A DNA stretch of 53,043 bases from an uncultured Oscillospiraceae bacterium (lineage in GTDB: Bacteria > Bacillota > Clostridia > Oscillospirales > Acutalibacteraceae): positions 1-53,043 of the forward strand of contig UQBX01000014.1 in the NCBI GenBank assembly GCA_900539425.1, in the 5' to 3' direction. Below the pieces are notes generated by a model that worked only from the letters and a program-made list of their open reading frames with translations, was not told the origin of the DNA and ran no database searches. The translations under genes and the position numbers were made by a program. Shown in pieces: positions 16,154 through 23,703 of this stretch; within the stretch, counting starts at the first letter, position 1; the number at the start of each line of letters is the position of its first letter.

Positions 16154-18454
16154 ATGAATACATATTGTGATAATGAATACTTATACGAATGTATAATGAA
16201 AACAGATCCTGCCCCTTGCGGATTATACCCACACGAAATAATATTTTTATGGTATTTTACTTTCCGTTTGGTAAGACTTGATATTCCTGCTATTCCCAAT
16301 GCATATTGTATGCATGTCAATTATAGCCAATTACTATTAAAATCAATGATCGATAGAGGCTTTATAAAAATTAGCAATAATGACGACATAGAGAAAATCA
16401 TTAATATGTATAATAGTAAGAAACTGCGTGAAATTCTTAAAAGCGAATTTAGTAAAATACCAAGAAAAAAAGAATTAATAGTAAAATTAGCTCTATCCAT
16501 CCCAAAAGATGAATTAAATAATATATTAGGAACCAGATTTTATGTTCTAACTGAAAAAGGATACGATGTTGTAAAAAACAACAAAAATATAATTGAAAAC
16601 ATGTGGGGGAATGTTTGGAACAAAGACGATTTAGACATTAGTCAAATAAAGAAAAATATTAATATAATTAAAATTAACGAGGCAAGAATTGAGTATAAAA
16701 ATAATACTTTTTTCTTTGGATTGAATGATGTAGATATCCTTTGTGAATGCAATAATATAATTTATTTTGAATATCCCGTTGAAATTGAAGTTGTATTCGG
16801 GAATGCAAGCTATAGAATTAACGCAACTGAATTTAAAATTCTAAATAAATTGAATGGTATAATTTTTATAGAAGAAAAATCGGAAAATGATTTCCACTAT
16901 ACATATATTTCTAAAAAAGGAATTGAATTAGAAGGAAACAGCAAAAGTGAATATGAATTAATTACAGCATATTCTTATGATAAAACTGTTGCGAAACTTG
17001 ATTCGAAATACAATTATATTCGTAACAATTATAAAAATGACAGTAATATAAAAATTGGTGAATTTGAAATATATTGTTGCATAAATGATCCATTAGTAAT
17101 AGAAATTCTTAGTAAAAAAGATATCGGAGCAAAAATAAATATTATACATAAAATTTTTGAAAATGATTATTCAGTTAATGTGAGTATAAAATTAAATGCT
17201 GATAATTATTATGCAATAAGTCTAATTGCATATTTAATAAAAACAAAGAAAATAAGAGGCGTAAATTTTTTCGGCATTGAAATTACAAAATATTATCATC
17301 AAATAAATATATTTAAAAGTTCAAATAACAAGGTACAATCATTAATTGCACTTAATGATCTTAAGTTATTTCATGATGATAATTACTGTAATACAATATT
17401 AAAAGTAGTTAATAAGTTTAAATCACTTTCATCCTTTTGCGATTGTGTTTGTAAGTACATTCCTTACAGTTTTGTTGTTGAAGACATTGATGCCGTTATA
17501 AATTTATATGATAATGAATTCAATATAAAAAATAGTGGTTACCTAACAAATGAAGAATACGATAATCTGTTAAAAAAATGGAAAAAAGAATATAAGAAAA
17601 ATCTTATGGATCTTTATAATGACGGAACAATTGCTCCAAAATGGAAAAATGAGTACCTTTTGTATTTTATGTTTTCGGTAGTATTTGAAGATACCCAATA
17701 TCAGTACAGGGCAAAATGGCTTGGATTACAATCATTAGATATATATATTCCTTCATTGAATATAGGTATTGAATATCAAGGTCAACAACACTATAAACCA
17801 GTAGATTATTTTGGTGGCAAAGAGAAACTAAATGAACAAAAAGAAAGAGACTTAACGAAGAAAAAATTATGCGTAAAAAACGGGGTAAAACTTCTTGAAT
17901 GGAAATATAACACCGATATAAATATTGAAAATTTTAATAGGTTTTTAAATGATAACGATATTAATGGCGAATTTAATATAAACGAAAAAAACAATATGCC
18001 TATTCTTAAAAATATTAAAAGCAATAAGAAAAGCAAAAAGACTTTAATTTGCCAATACGATAAGACAGGAACAATTGTAAAAAAATATACAACCATAAAA
18101 GAAGCTTCCATTGAAACAAATACGAGTTTTTCAGGTATTCAACGAACGATTGCTGGACTACAAAATTCAGCTGGTGATTTTTTGTGGCAAAAGTTTTATT
18201 TTGATGATATTCCCGACTCAATAAGTCCTATTAAAGCTGTATATCCGAACAATAACATTAGTCAAGAATATCAAGAATATCAAATCAAACAAATAGATAA
18301 AGTAACTGGCGAAACTATTAATACATTTGAAAATATGACCCAAGCTTCAAAAATAACCAGCATTGATTATACGAGCATAAGAAGAGCAGTGAATGGAAAG
18401 CAAAAATCTGCTGGTGGATATAAATGGATAAGAATAAAAAAGCACAATAATTAA
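16154..18454 (+). CDS. Large SAP-like / PD-(D/E)XK-like nuclease / NUMOD1 protein
   Basis: A 766-residue protein, far richer in A+T than its neighbours (Lys, Asn and Ile dominate). RBS GGAG fixes the ATG. Residues 85-145 resemble the SAP-like LREILKSEFSKIPRKKELI plus LTEKG tail of phage and plasmid proteins. Residues 150-500 match nothing I know. Residues 525-590 look like a restriction-fold or EDxHD-type homing nuclease: Asp529, Glu540 in IEYQGQQHY, YFGG, ERD, then LLEWKY. Two NUMOD1-like DNA-binding repeats follow (about 630-680 and 708-762), with TIKEASIETNTSFSGIQ and QKSAGGYKW. It stands alone, not inside an intron or interrupted gene. A defence nuclease or free-standing homing endonuclease are both possible. 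Confidence 0.75.
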   Translation: MNTYCDNEYLYECIMKTDPAPCGLYPHEIIFLWYFTFRLVRLDIPAIPNAYCMHVNYSQLLLKSMIDRGFIKISNNDDIEKIINMYNSKKLREILKSEFSKIPRKKELIVKLALSIPKDELNNILGTRFYVLTEKGYDVVKNNKNIIENMWGNVWNKDDLDISQIKKNINIIKINEARIEYKNNTFFFGLNDVDILCECNNIIYFEYPVEIEVVFGNASYRINATEFKILNKLNGIIFIEEKSENDFHYTYISKKGIELEGNSKSEYELITAYSYDKTVAKLDSKYNYIRNNYKNDSNIKIGEFEIYCCINDPLVIEILSKKDIGAKINIIHKIFENDYSVNVSIKLNADNYYAISLIAYLIKTKKIRGVNFFGIEITKYYHQINIFKSSNNKVQSLIALNDLKLFHDDNYCNTILKVVNKFKSLSSFCDCVCKYIPYSFVVEDIDAVINLYDNEFNIKNSGYLTNEEYDNLLKKWKKEYKKNLMDLYNDGTIAPKWKNEYLLYFMFSVVFEDTQYQYRAKWLGLQSLDIYIPSLNIGIEYQGQQHYKPVDYFGGKEKLNEQKERDLTKKKLCVKNGVKLLEWKYNTDINIENFNRFLNDNDINGEFNINEKNNMPILKNIKSNKKSKKTLICQYDKTGTIVKKYTTIKEASIETNTSFSGIQRTIAGLQNSAGDFLWQKFYFDDIPDSISPIKAVYPNNNISQEYQEYQIKQIDKVTGETINTFENMTQASKITSIDYTSIRRAVNGKQKSAGGYKWIRIKKHNN

Positions 18455-18681
18455 CGTTTGAGTTAAATAAAAAATTATAAAAACGTTACATTAAACATTA
18501 AATATTCGAATAAAAACATACTCCAAGACTTCATATCAGATGAAGGTTATTATTTAGGATGTGAATTCATCAAATATTTATAACAACGATATTCTTTTGC
18601 TGAAATAGCAAACTTAGCATTAATTAGCTTTATAATCTCATTTTAAAACATTTGCATCGCTAACATAAATCCGATAACAAA
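18455..18681. other. Non-coding A+T-rich tail of the island
   Basis: I see no gene, repeat or RNA signal here beyond continued high A+T content; base composition returns to the host level at guaA. Confidence 0.5.
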
Positions 18682-18718
18682 AAAGAGCTATCAGATTTTA
18701 AAAATCTGATAGCTCTTT
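18682..18718. terminator. Bidirectional terminator
   Basis: A perfect 17-bp stem (AAAGAGCTATCAGATTT and complement) with a three-base loop lies between the nuclease-like gene (+) and guaA (-). Flanking A- and T-runs make it work both ways. Confidence 0.93.
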
Positions 18719-18804
18719 AATTTTACAACGAATTAAATAATGTTGCTACAAGCGATATAAAAACGTCTAAATCCTTTATTTACGAACTTTTTCGCTTCAG
18801 TTTA

Positions 18805-20331
18805 TCATTCCCACTCCACGGTTCCGGGAGGTTTGGAAGTGATGTCGTAGACAACGCGGTTGACGTGCTCGACTTCGTTTGTAATGCGGTTTGAGACTTT
18901 TGCAAGGATATCATAAGGTATCTTTGCCCAATCGGCAGTCATAAAATCATCCGTAGTTACGGCTCTGATAGCTATAAGGTGGTCATAAGTTCTATGATCG
19001 CCCATTACGCCGACTGTCTGAACATTAGGAAGAACGCAGAAGAACTGCGCAAGATTTTTTTCATAACCGTTTTTAGCCATTTCATCACGAAGCACCCAGT
19101 CTGCTTCCTGAAGAACCTTTATCTTATCAGCGGTGAGTTCACCTATAACGCGCACGCCGAGACCGGGGCCGGGGAACGGCTGACGCCATACAAGTTCCTT
19201 GGGAATACCGAGTTTTTCGCCGACGCGGCGAACCTCATCCTTGAACAAGTCACAAAGCGGTTCGATAACGCCGAGAAATTCAACGTCCTTAGGCATTTCA
19301 ACGCGGTTGTGATGTGTTTTGATAACAGCCGCATCGCCCTTGCCGCTTTCGATGCAGTCCGGATAAATGGTGCCTTGTGCAAAGAAGCCCTTATCTTTCT
19401 GTTTTCTGATCTCGTCCCAGAAAACATTAAAGAATTCAGCGCCGATTATTTTTCTTTTCTGCTCAGGATCTGTAACGCCTTTAAGCGCCGCAAGAAATCT
19501 GTCTCCGCAATTTACGCGAACGAAATTCATATCAAAAAGGCTTGTAAAAGTCTTTTCAACAAAATCGCCCTCATCTTTTCTCATAAGACCCTGATCAACA
19601 AAAACGCAGGTGAGCTGTTTGCCGACAGCTCTTGAAAGCAGACCTGCCGCAACTGAAGAATCAACACCGCCCGAAAGGCCGAGAATTACATTCTTATCAC
19701 CTATCTGGGCACGAAGCTTTTCAACAGTAGTTTCAATGAAATTATCCATAACCCAGTCGCCGCTGCATTCGCAAACCTCATAAAGGAAATTGCGAAGCAT
19801 CTGCATACCGTACTCACTGTGTGTAACCTCAGGGTGGAACTGCACGGCATAAATCTTTTTCTGAGTATTCTGCATAGCAGCGCAGGGGCAATCGTTTGTA
19901 AATCCTACAACTTCAAAGCCCTCGGGAGCCTCTGAAATATAATCCGTATGGCTCATCCACACAGTGCTGTTTTCCGGCACATCTTTAAACAGCGGAGATT
20001 TTTTTGCATGGAGCTCAATCTTACCATATTCGGAAACGGGTGCTGTTTCCACCTTGCCGCCGAGCATCCAAGCTATGAGCTGGCAGCCGTAACAGATACC
20101 GAGCACAGGCACGCCGAGTTCAAGAATTTCCTTGGAATAATGCGGAGAGCTCATATCATAAACGGAATTGGGGCCTCCGGTGAAAATTATGCCCTTGTAG
20201 CCATTCTTTTTGATATCCTCAATCGGTGTTGTATAAGGCAGAATCTCTGCGTAAACATTATTATCACGCACACGGCGCGCGATAAGCTGATTATACTGCC
20301 CGCCGAAATCAAGAACAAGAATTTTTTCCAT
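18805..20331 (-). CDS. guaA: GMP synthase (glutamine-hydrolysing)
   Basis: A 508-residue enzyme that converts XMP to GMP with ATP and glutamine. The class I glutamine amidotransferase domain (1-195) has the nucleophile in GICYGCQ and the His/Glu pair in FHPEVTH. The ATP pyrophosphatase domain has the P-loop GLSGGVDSSVA; the C-terminal dimer domain ends KPPGTVEWE, the family signature. The ATG at 20331 is set by AGGGAGG. A clear promoter lies at 20371-20399. It is monocistronic and ends at the strong terminator 18682-18718. purA is nearby but in a separate unit. Confidence 0.98.
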   Translation of the reverse strand: MEKILVLDFGGQYNQLIARRVRDNNVYAEILPYTTPIEDIKKNGYKGIIFTGGPNSVYDMSSPHYSKEILELGVPVLGICYGCQLIAWMLGGKVETAPVSEYGKIELHAKKSPLFKDVPENSTVWMSHTDYISEAPEGFEVVGFTNDCPCAAMQNTQKKIYAVQFHPEVTHSEYGMQMLRNFLYEVCECSGDWVMDNFIETTVEKLRAQIGDKNVILGLSGGVDSSVAAGLLSRAVGKQLTCVFVDQGLMRKDEGDFVEKTFTSLFDMNFVRVNCGDRFLAALKGVTDPEQKRKIIGAEFFNVFWDEIRKQKDKGFFAQGTIYPDCIESGKGDAAVIKTHHNRVEMPKDVEFLGVIEPLCDLFKDEVRRVGEKLGIPKELVWRQPFPGPGLGVRVIGELTADKIKVLQEADWVLRDEMAKNGYEKNLAQFFCVLPNVQTVGVMGDHRTYDHLIAIRAVTTDDFMTADWAKIPYDILAKVSNRITNEVEHVNRVVYDITSKPPGTVEWE

Positions 20332-20370
20332 AAAAACCTCCCTGATCAATTAATTGTCTATAGGAATATT

Positions 20371-20399
20371 ATTATATACAATTTATGCGGTTATTTCAA
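20371..20399 (-). promoter_or_regulatory. guaA promoter
   Basis: On the minus strand TTGAAA (20399-20394), 17 bases, TATAAT (20376-20371). The predicted start gives a leader of about 35 bases, with no riboswitch-sized structure. Confidence 0.8.
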
Positions 20400-20462
20400 G
20401 ACGTAACGGAGTTAAAACGAAAAAGCGAATAGATTTTGACACGCTTAATAATTTATTCAATG

Positions 20463-20491
20463 TTGACAGAGCAAAAAGCAGATGATATACT
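20463..20491 (+). promoter_or_regulatory. Strong vegetative promoter of a small RNA
   Basis: TTGACA (20463-20468), exactly 17 bases, TATACT (20486-20491): a near-consensus sigma-A promoter pointing away from guaA with no coding frame directly downstream. The predicted start of transcription is about 20495-20498. Confidence 0.82.
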
Positions 20492-20494
20492 GAA

Positions 20495-20660
20495 ACTGCG
20501 ACACAAAAAGTTAACAGGCATATAGTTGAGGTATGTTTTTTTATTTCGGTAAAAACGCATGCCGTTTTGGCATACTTGAATATATGCTTTTGGATTTTTT
20601 GTGTCGCAGCAAATTGAGGCAATGCGTTTTTCGTGCGCAGTCTCGGCTGCGCATTTTTTA
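20495..20660 (+). ncRNA. Probable small RNA, long hairpin plus terminator
   Basis: The predicted transcript of about 165 nt opens with CTGCGACACAAAAA (20496-20509), which pairs with 20596-20609. Inside, after a bulge of about eight bases on each side, GCATATA and TATATGC, then GTATG and CATAC, continue the rod, with an inner AAAACG/CGTTTT hairpin. It ends at a hairpin terminator. The rod-with-bulge shape resembles 6S RNA, but it is short for that class and no diagnostic sequence is recognised. It could also be a MITE-like inverted-repeat element, though the fused promoter and terminator argue for an RNA gene. Confidence 0.65.
20634..20660 (+). terminator. Terminator of the small RNA
   Basis: TGCGCAG pairs with CTGCGCA around TCTCGG, followed by TTTTTTATTT. 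Confidence 0.85.
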
Positions 20661-20719
20661 TTTAAAAAACCAGAATAATTGTACTGCCGATACGCCGATA
20701 TATAGCGATTTTCTTAAAA

Positions 20720-20737
20720 GGTGTCAATATTGACACC
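20720..20737. promoter_or_regulatory. 18-bp perfect palindrome before the Ser/Thr-rich protein gene
   Basis: GGTGTCAATATTGACACC is its own complement. It lies 43 bases before the ATG at 20781; a second repeat, GTCGG-N5-CCGAC, follows at about 20752-20766. A weak promoter TTGTAC-16-TATAGC (20679-20706) is just upstream, so the palindrome would sit near the transcript start, as a repressor site would. Confidence 0.55.
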
Positions 20738-20780
20738 CCCATAAATGTATGGTCGGGTCGTCCGACAGAAAGGTTAATGA

Positions 20781-21581
20781 ATGGAAAAGAAAAAGAAAAT
20801 AATCATCATTGCTGCGATAGCGGCGGTTGTTGTTATAACTGCAATATGTGTTGGCGTTGCAACTACTTCCAAAAAAGATAATAAAGAGACAACAACAAAA
20901 AACAGCACCGTTGTTGAAACGGTAACGGATGATAACGGAGAAACAGTTACTGATGAAAGCGGAGAAGCAGTAACAGAAGTATACGAGGAAGTTCCTGTTA
21001 TTGATGAAAACGGCAATGTGGTAAAAGACGAAAACGGTCAGACGGTTACTCAAAAAGTACGGGTGACAAGTAGTTCTTCAGGTAACAATTCAAGCGGAAC
21101 AACACAAAAGCCAAATTCAAGTGGCGGCGGCTCAAGTAGTAATACTACGAAACCGAGTTCCAGCGGCAATACAACAAAACCGAGCTCCAGTAGTTCTTCA
21201 ACAACATCAAAACCAACAACAAAGCCTGAGACTACGACTTCTAAACCTACAACCACTAAACCGGAAGCAACTACTTCTAAGCCGACGACAACAGAACCGG
21301 CAATATCTTACAATATAGATTATTTCGTAAATTATGCAATAAATTATGGCAAGTCAATCGGTCTGAAATATGACAGCAGTATTACTCCCGAAACTGGAAG
21401 TTGGGATATGCCATTAACAGCAACATTTCCAATAACTGATGAAAGTAAAAAAGAATATAAAATCAATGAAATAGAAGGACGCTGTGAAGCAATAAAAAAA
21501 GAAATAGGCAACAATGCGGTATTCTGGGTGTCTAAGGAAAAAAGAGATAATGGAAGTTATTATCTTTACATTGGTTACTAA
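20781..21581 (+). CDS. Membrane-anchored Ser/Thr-rich surface protein
   Basis: A 266-residue protein with no family I recognise. Residues 1-5 are basic and 6-28 form one membrane helix, so the rest is outside. Residues 35-90 carry acidic repeats of the pattern DENGxxV/DESGEAV. Residues 95-175 are a Ser/Thr/Pro/Lys linker with repeated TTKP and TSKPTT units, typical of wall-spanning or O-glycosylated stalks. The C-terminal 90 residues are a small folded-looking domain ending YYLYIGY. RBS AAAGG is modest. An 18-bp palindrome lies upstream and a small Cys-rich gene follows. Confidence 0.72.
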   Translation: MEKKKKIIIIAAIAAVVVITAICVGVATTSKKDNKETTTKNSTVVETVTDDNGETVTDESGEAVTEVYEEVPVIDENGNVVKDENGQTVTQKVRVTSSSSGNNSSGTTQKPNSSGGGSSSNTTKPSSSGNTTKPSSSSSSTTSKPTTKPETTTSKPTTTKPEATTSKPTTTEPAISYNIDYFVNYAINYGKSIGLKYDSSITPETGSWDMPLTATFPITDESKKEYKINEIEGRCEAIKKEIGNNAVFWVSKEKRDNGSYYLYIGY

Positions 21582-21616
21582 TTAAAATTGAAAAATGCAA
21601 TGGGGGGGTATTATAG

Positions 21617-21805
21617 ATGGAGCAGCAAGGATATATAAAAAACGGTTGGTATTATCACAAATGCGGGCAGAAGATTTTTAAGGTTTTGCCGGAAACAGTT
21701 TTACTGAATCACGTTACATATTGTAAAAAGTGCAAATCAGAACAAATTGTAAGCATTTATCGAGGTAAAGAAATTGAAATCAAAGAATTAGATCAAAAAT
21801 TCTGA
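21617..21805 (+). CDS. Small Cys-rich protein (Cys_rich_KTR-like)
   Basis: A 62-residue zinc-ribbon-like protein: KCGQK near residue 16 and CKKCKSEQ near residue 36, with the TVLLNHVTYC spacing of the Cys-rich KTR family. That family is usually found in conjugative and mobilisable elements of Firmicutes. The first pair is reduced (one Cys where the family has CxxC), so metal binding may be altered. It follows the Ser/Thr-rich gene by 35 bases with a run of G as ribosome site. Confidence 0.68.
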   Translation: MEQQGYIKNGWYYHKCGQKIFKVLPETVLLNHVTYCKKCKSEQIVSIYRGKEIEIKELDQKF

Positions 21806-21830
21806 ACAAAAATTTACTTACATAAAGCAA

Positions 21831-21854
21831 CCCCTCCGCTGGTATGCGGAGGGG
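21831..21854. terminator. Hairpin terminator between KTR-like gene and purA
   Basis: CCCCTCCGC pairs with GCGGAGGGG around a six-base loop in the gap between the two convergent genes. Confidence 0.75.
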
Positions 21855-21863
21855 GTAGGTCTT

Positions 21864-23144
21864 TTACTTATTTCTGTAAATGATTGCTTCTCTTTCAGGG
21901 CCGTTTGATACCATAGTGATCGGGTGACCGATCTCTTTTTCGATGAACTCAACGTAATCTCTTGTTTCCTGAGGAAGTTCATCATAATTTCTGATGCCCT
22001 TAATATCGCAGTGCCAGCCCTTTAATGTTTTATAAACAGGCTTGCATTTTTTGAGTGACGGAGTTGTGGGGAAGTATTTTATTACTTCGCCGTTAAGCTC
22101 ATAACCTACGCACACCTTGATTTCCTCAAGATATGAAAGGCAGTCAAGAGCGGTCATAACTACCTGAGTTGCGCCCTGGCACTCAACGCCATAGCGTGTT
22201 GCAACGCAGTCAAACCAGCCAACACGGCGCGGACGGCCTGTTGTGGCACCGAATTCGCCCTTATCACCGCCGTGGATACGAAGCTCCTGAGCCTCGTCCT
22301 CATCAAGAATTTCAGAAACGAACTCACCTGCGCCGACAGCGCTTGAATATGCCTTTGTAACTGTAACGATATCTTTTATCTGGTTTGCAGGAATACCTGC
22401 GCCTACACAGCCGTATCCCGCAAGCGTTGAAGAAGAGGTTACCATCGGGTAAATACCGAAATCGGGATCTTTTAAAGTACCGAGCTGACCTTCAAGAAGG
22501 ATTTCCTTACCCTCTTTAAGAGCATTCTGAATATATGTATGAGTATCGCATACAAACGGCTCAATCTCCTTTTTGTATTTCATACATACATTATAAAGCT
22601 CTTCCTCATCAAGCAGCGGCTTATTGTAAACATACTTTAAAGTAAGATTTTTAAGAGTGCAGATATTTTTGAGCTTTGCCCTGAGAACTTCATCATCAAA
22701 AAGCTCATTTACCTGGATACCGATCTTGGAATATTTATCCGAAAAGAACGGAGCTATACCGCTTTTTGTTGAGCCGAAAGCAGCTTTTCCGAGACGTTCT
22801 TCCTCATACTCATCAAGCTTTATATGATAGGGCATAAGAATCTGACAGCGTTCTGAAACAAGAAGCTTAGGATTAAGACCGGCTTTTTTAATCTCATTAA
22901 GTTCGTTGATAAACTTATCAATATCGAGCGCAACGCCGTTTCCTATGATGCAGACTGTGTTTTCACTGCAAACGCCGCTGGGCATAAGGTGAAGCGCAAA
23001 TCTGCCGTGTTCATTTATAATTGTGTGGCCCGCATTGGCACCTCCCTGAAAACGAATAACTATATCCGCCTGCTGCGCGAACATATCGGTAATTTTACCT
23101 TTACCCTCATCGCCCCAGTTGGCACCTACTATTGCTCTAACCAT
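21864..23144 (-). CDS. purA: Adenylosuccinate synthetase
   Basis: A 426-residue enzyme of AMP synthesis: IMP + aspartate + GTP to adenylosuccinate. The N-terminal GTP/IMP site GANWGDEGKGK with catalytic Asp, the GHTI motif (AGHTIINEHG) and the late GRPRRVGW segment are all present, and length is standard. RBS AGGAGA precedes the ATG. It is monocistronic: a hairpin separates it from the convergent KTR-like gene, and the SecB-like gene lies 136 bases upstream. Confidence 0.98.
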   Translation of the reverse strand: MVRAIVGANWGDEGKGKITDMFAQQADIVIRFQGGANAGHTIINEHGRFALHLMPSGVCSENTVCIIGNGVALDIDKFINELNEIKKAGLNPKLLVSERCQILMPYHIKLDEYEEERLGKAAFGSTKSGIAPFFSDKYSKIGIQVNELFDDEVLRAKLKNICTLKNLTLKYVYNKPLLDEEELYNVCMKYKKEIEPFVCDTHTYIQNALKEGKEILLEGQLGTLKDPDFGIYPMVTSSSTLAGYGCVGAGIPANQIKDIVTVTKAYSSAVGAGEFVSEILDEDEAQELRIHGGDKGEFGATTGRPRRVGWFDCVATRYGVECQGATQVVMTALDCLSYLEEIKVCVGYELNGEVIKYFPTTPSLKKCKPVYKTLKGWHCDIKGIRNYDELPQETRDYVEFIEKEIGHPITMVSNGPEREAIIYRNK

Positions 23145-23280
23145 AATTAAAATTCTCCTATCAATAAAATACGAAAGCTCAAGGCTATTCGTTTATTACG
23201 CGCAAAACGGGAACGGGGCACTGAGCTCCATTCCCTGTTTGATTATATCCCATATTAAAAATCAAGTCAATAAATAAGAA

Positions 23281-23685
23281 TCAATTAAGCGGACTTTTTT
23301 CCTGTTCCTGCGGCTTTCCTACCGTTACTGTATCCTTATTTAGATGCATTATTGGTATCATCAGCCCCGGAAGCCCTGTTAAAGACGCGGCAGTATTAAC
23401 TGTCATCCTTACGAACGGGAAAAGCTGATCGAAAGACTGAGTATGAATATCAGGCTTTTCATCGCCGTCTTCAAAAGTAAACTCGGCAACCATTTCAAGG
23501 CGCATCTCAAATGGGTTTAAATCAGAATCGGTAATTCTGAACTCAACTATGCCAACGCATCTTTTTGCGTCATCCATATAATTGACGTTGTATTTTACCT
23601 GATTCTGAAGTTTGAGCTGTACACCGGGTTTAACTCTGTTTTCAATCTCAAGCTTATTGACCTTATAACCTCTGAGCTGTACCAA
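23281..23685 (-). CDS. SecB-like chaperone-fold protein
   Basis: A 134-residue protein whose layout matches the SecB-like superfamily: alternating strands (CVGIVEFRITDSD), the segment QLFPFVRMTV corresponding to the LFPYAR region of SecB, and GLPGLMIPIMHLN corresponding to the PPLLLPPINF tail. It starts at TTG with GGAGG seven bases upstream. SecB proper is absent from most Firmicutes; SecB-like proteins in such genomes may be solitary chaperones or parts of toxin-antitoxin-chaperone sets, but no toxin is adjacent. It follows the deacetylase gene by 18 bases and may be co-transcribed with it. Confidence 0.7.
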   Translation of the reverse strand: MVQLRGYKVNKLEIENRVKPGVQLKLQNQVKYNVNYMDDAKRCVGIVEFRITDSDLNPFEMRLEMVAEFTFEDGDEKPDIHTQSFDQLFPFVRMTVNTAASLTGLPGLMIPIMHLNKDTVTVGKPQEQEKSPLN

Positions 23686-23703
23686 AGCAATACCTCCATT
23701 TTA

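Noticed and set aside
18979..19635. 218-codon plus-strand frame
   Set aside because: Antisense shadow of guaA, whose motifs are unambiguous.
20400..20470. Purine riboswitch upstream of guaA
   Set aside because: The predicted guaA leader is only about 35 bases and shows none of the conserved purine aptamer sequence.
20533..20733. 66-codon plus-strand frame
   Set aside because: It runs through the RNA hairpins and the terminator of the small-RNA candidate; no ribosome site.
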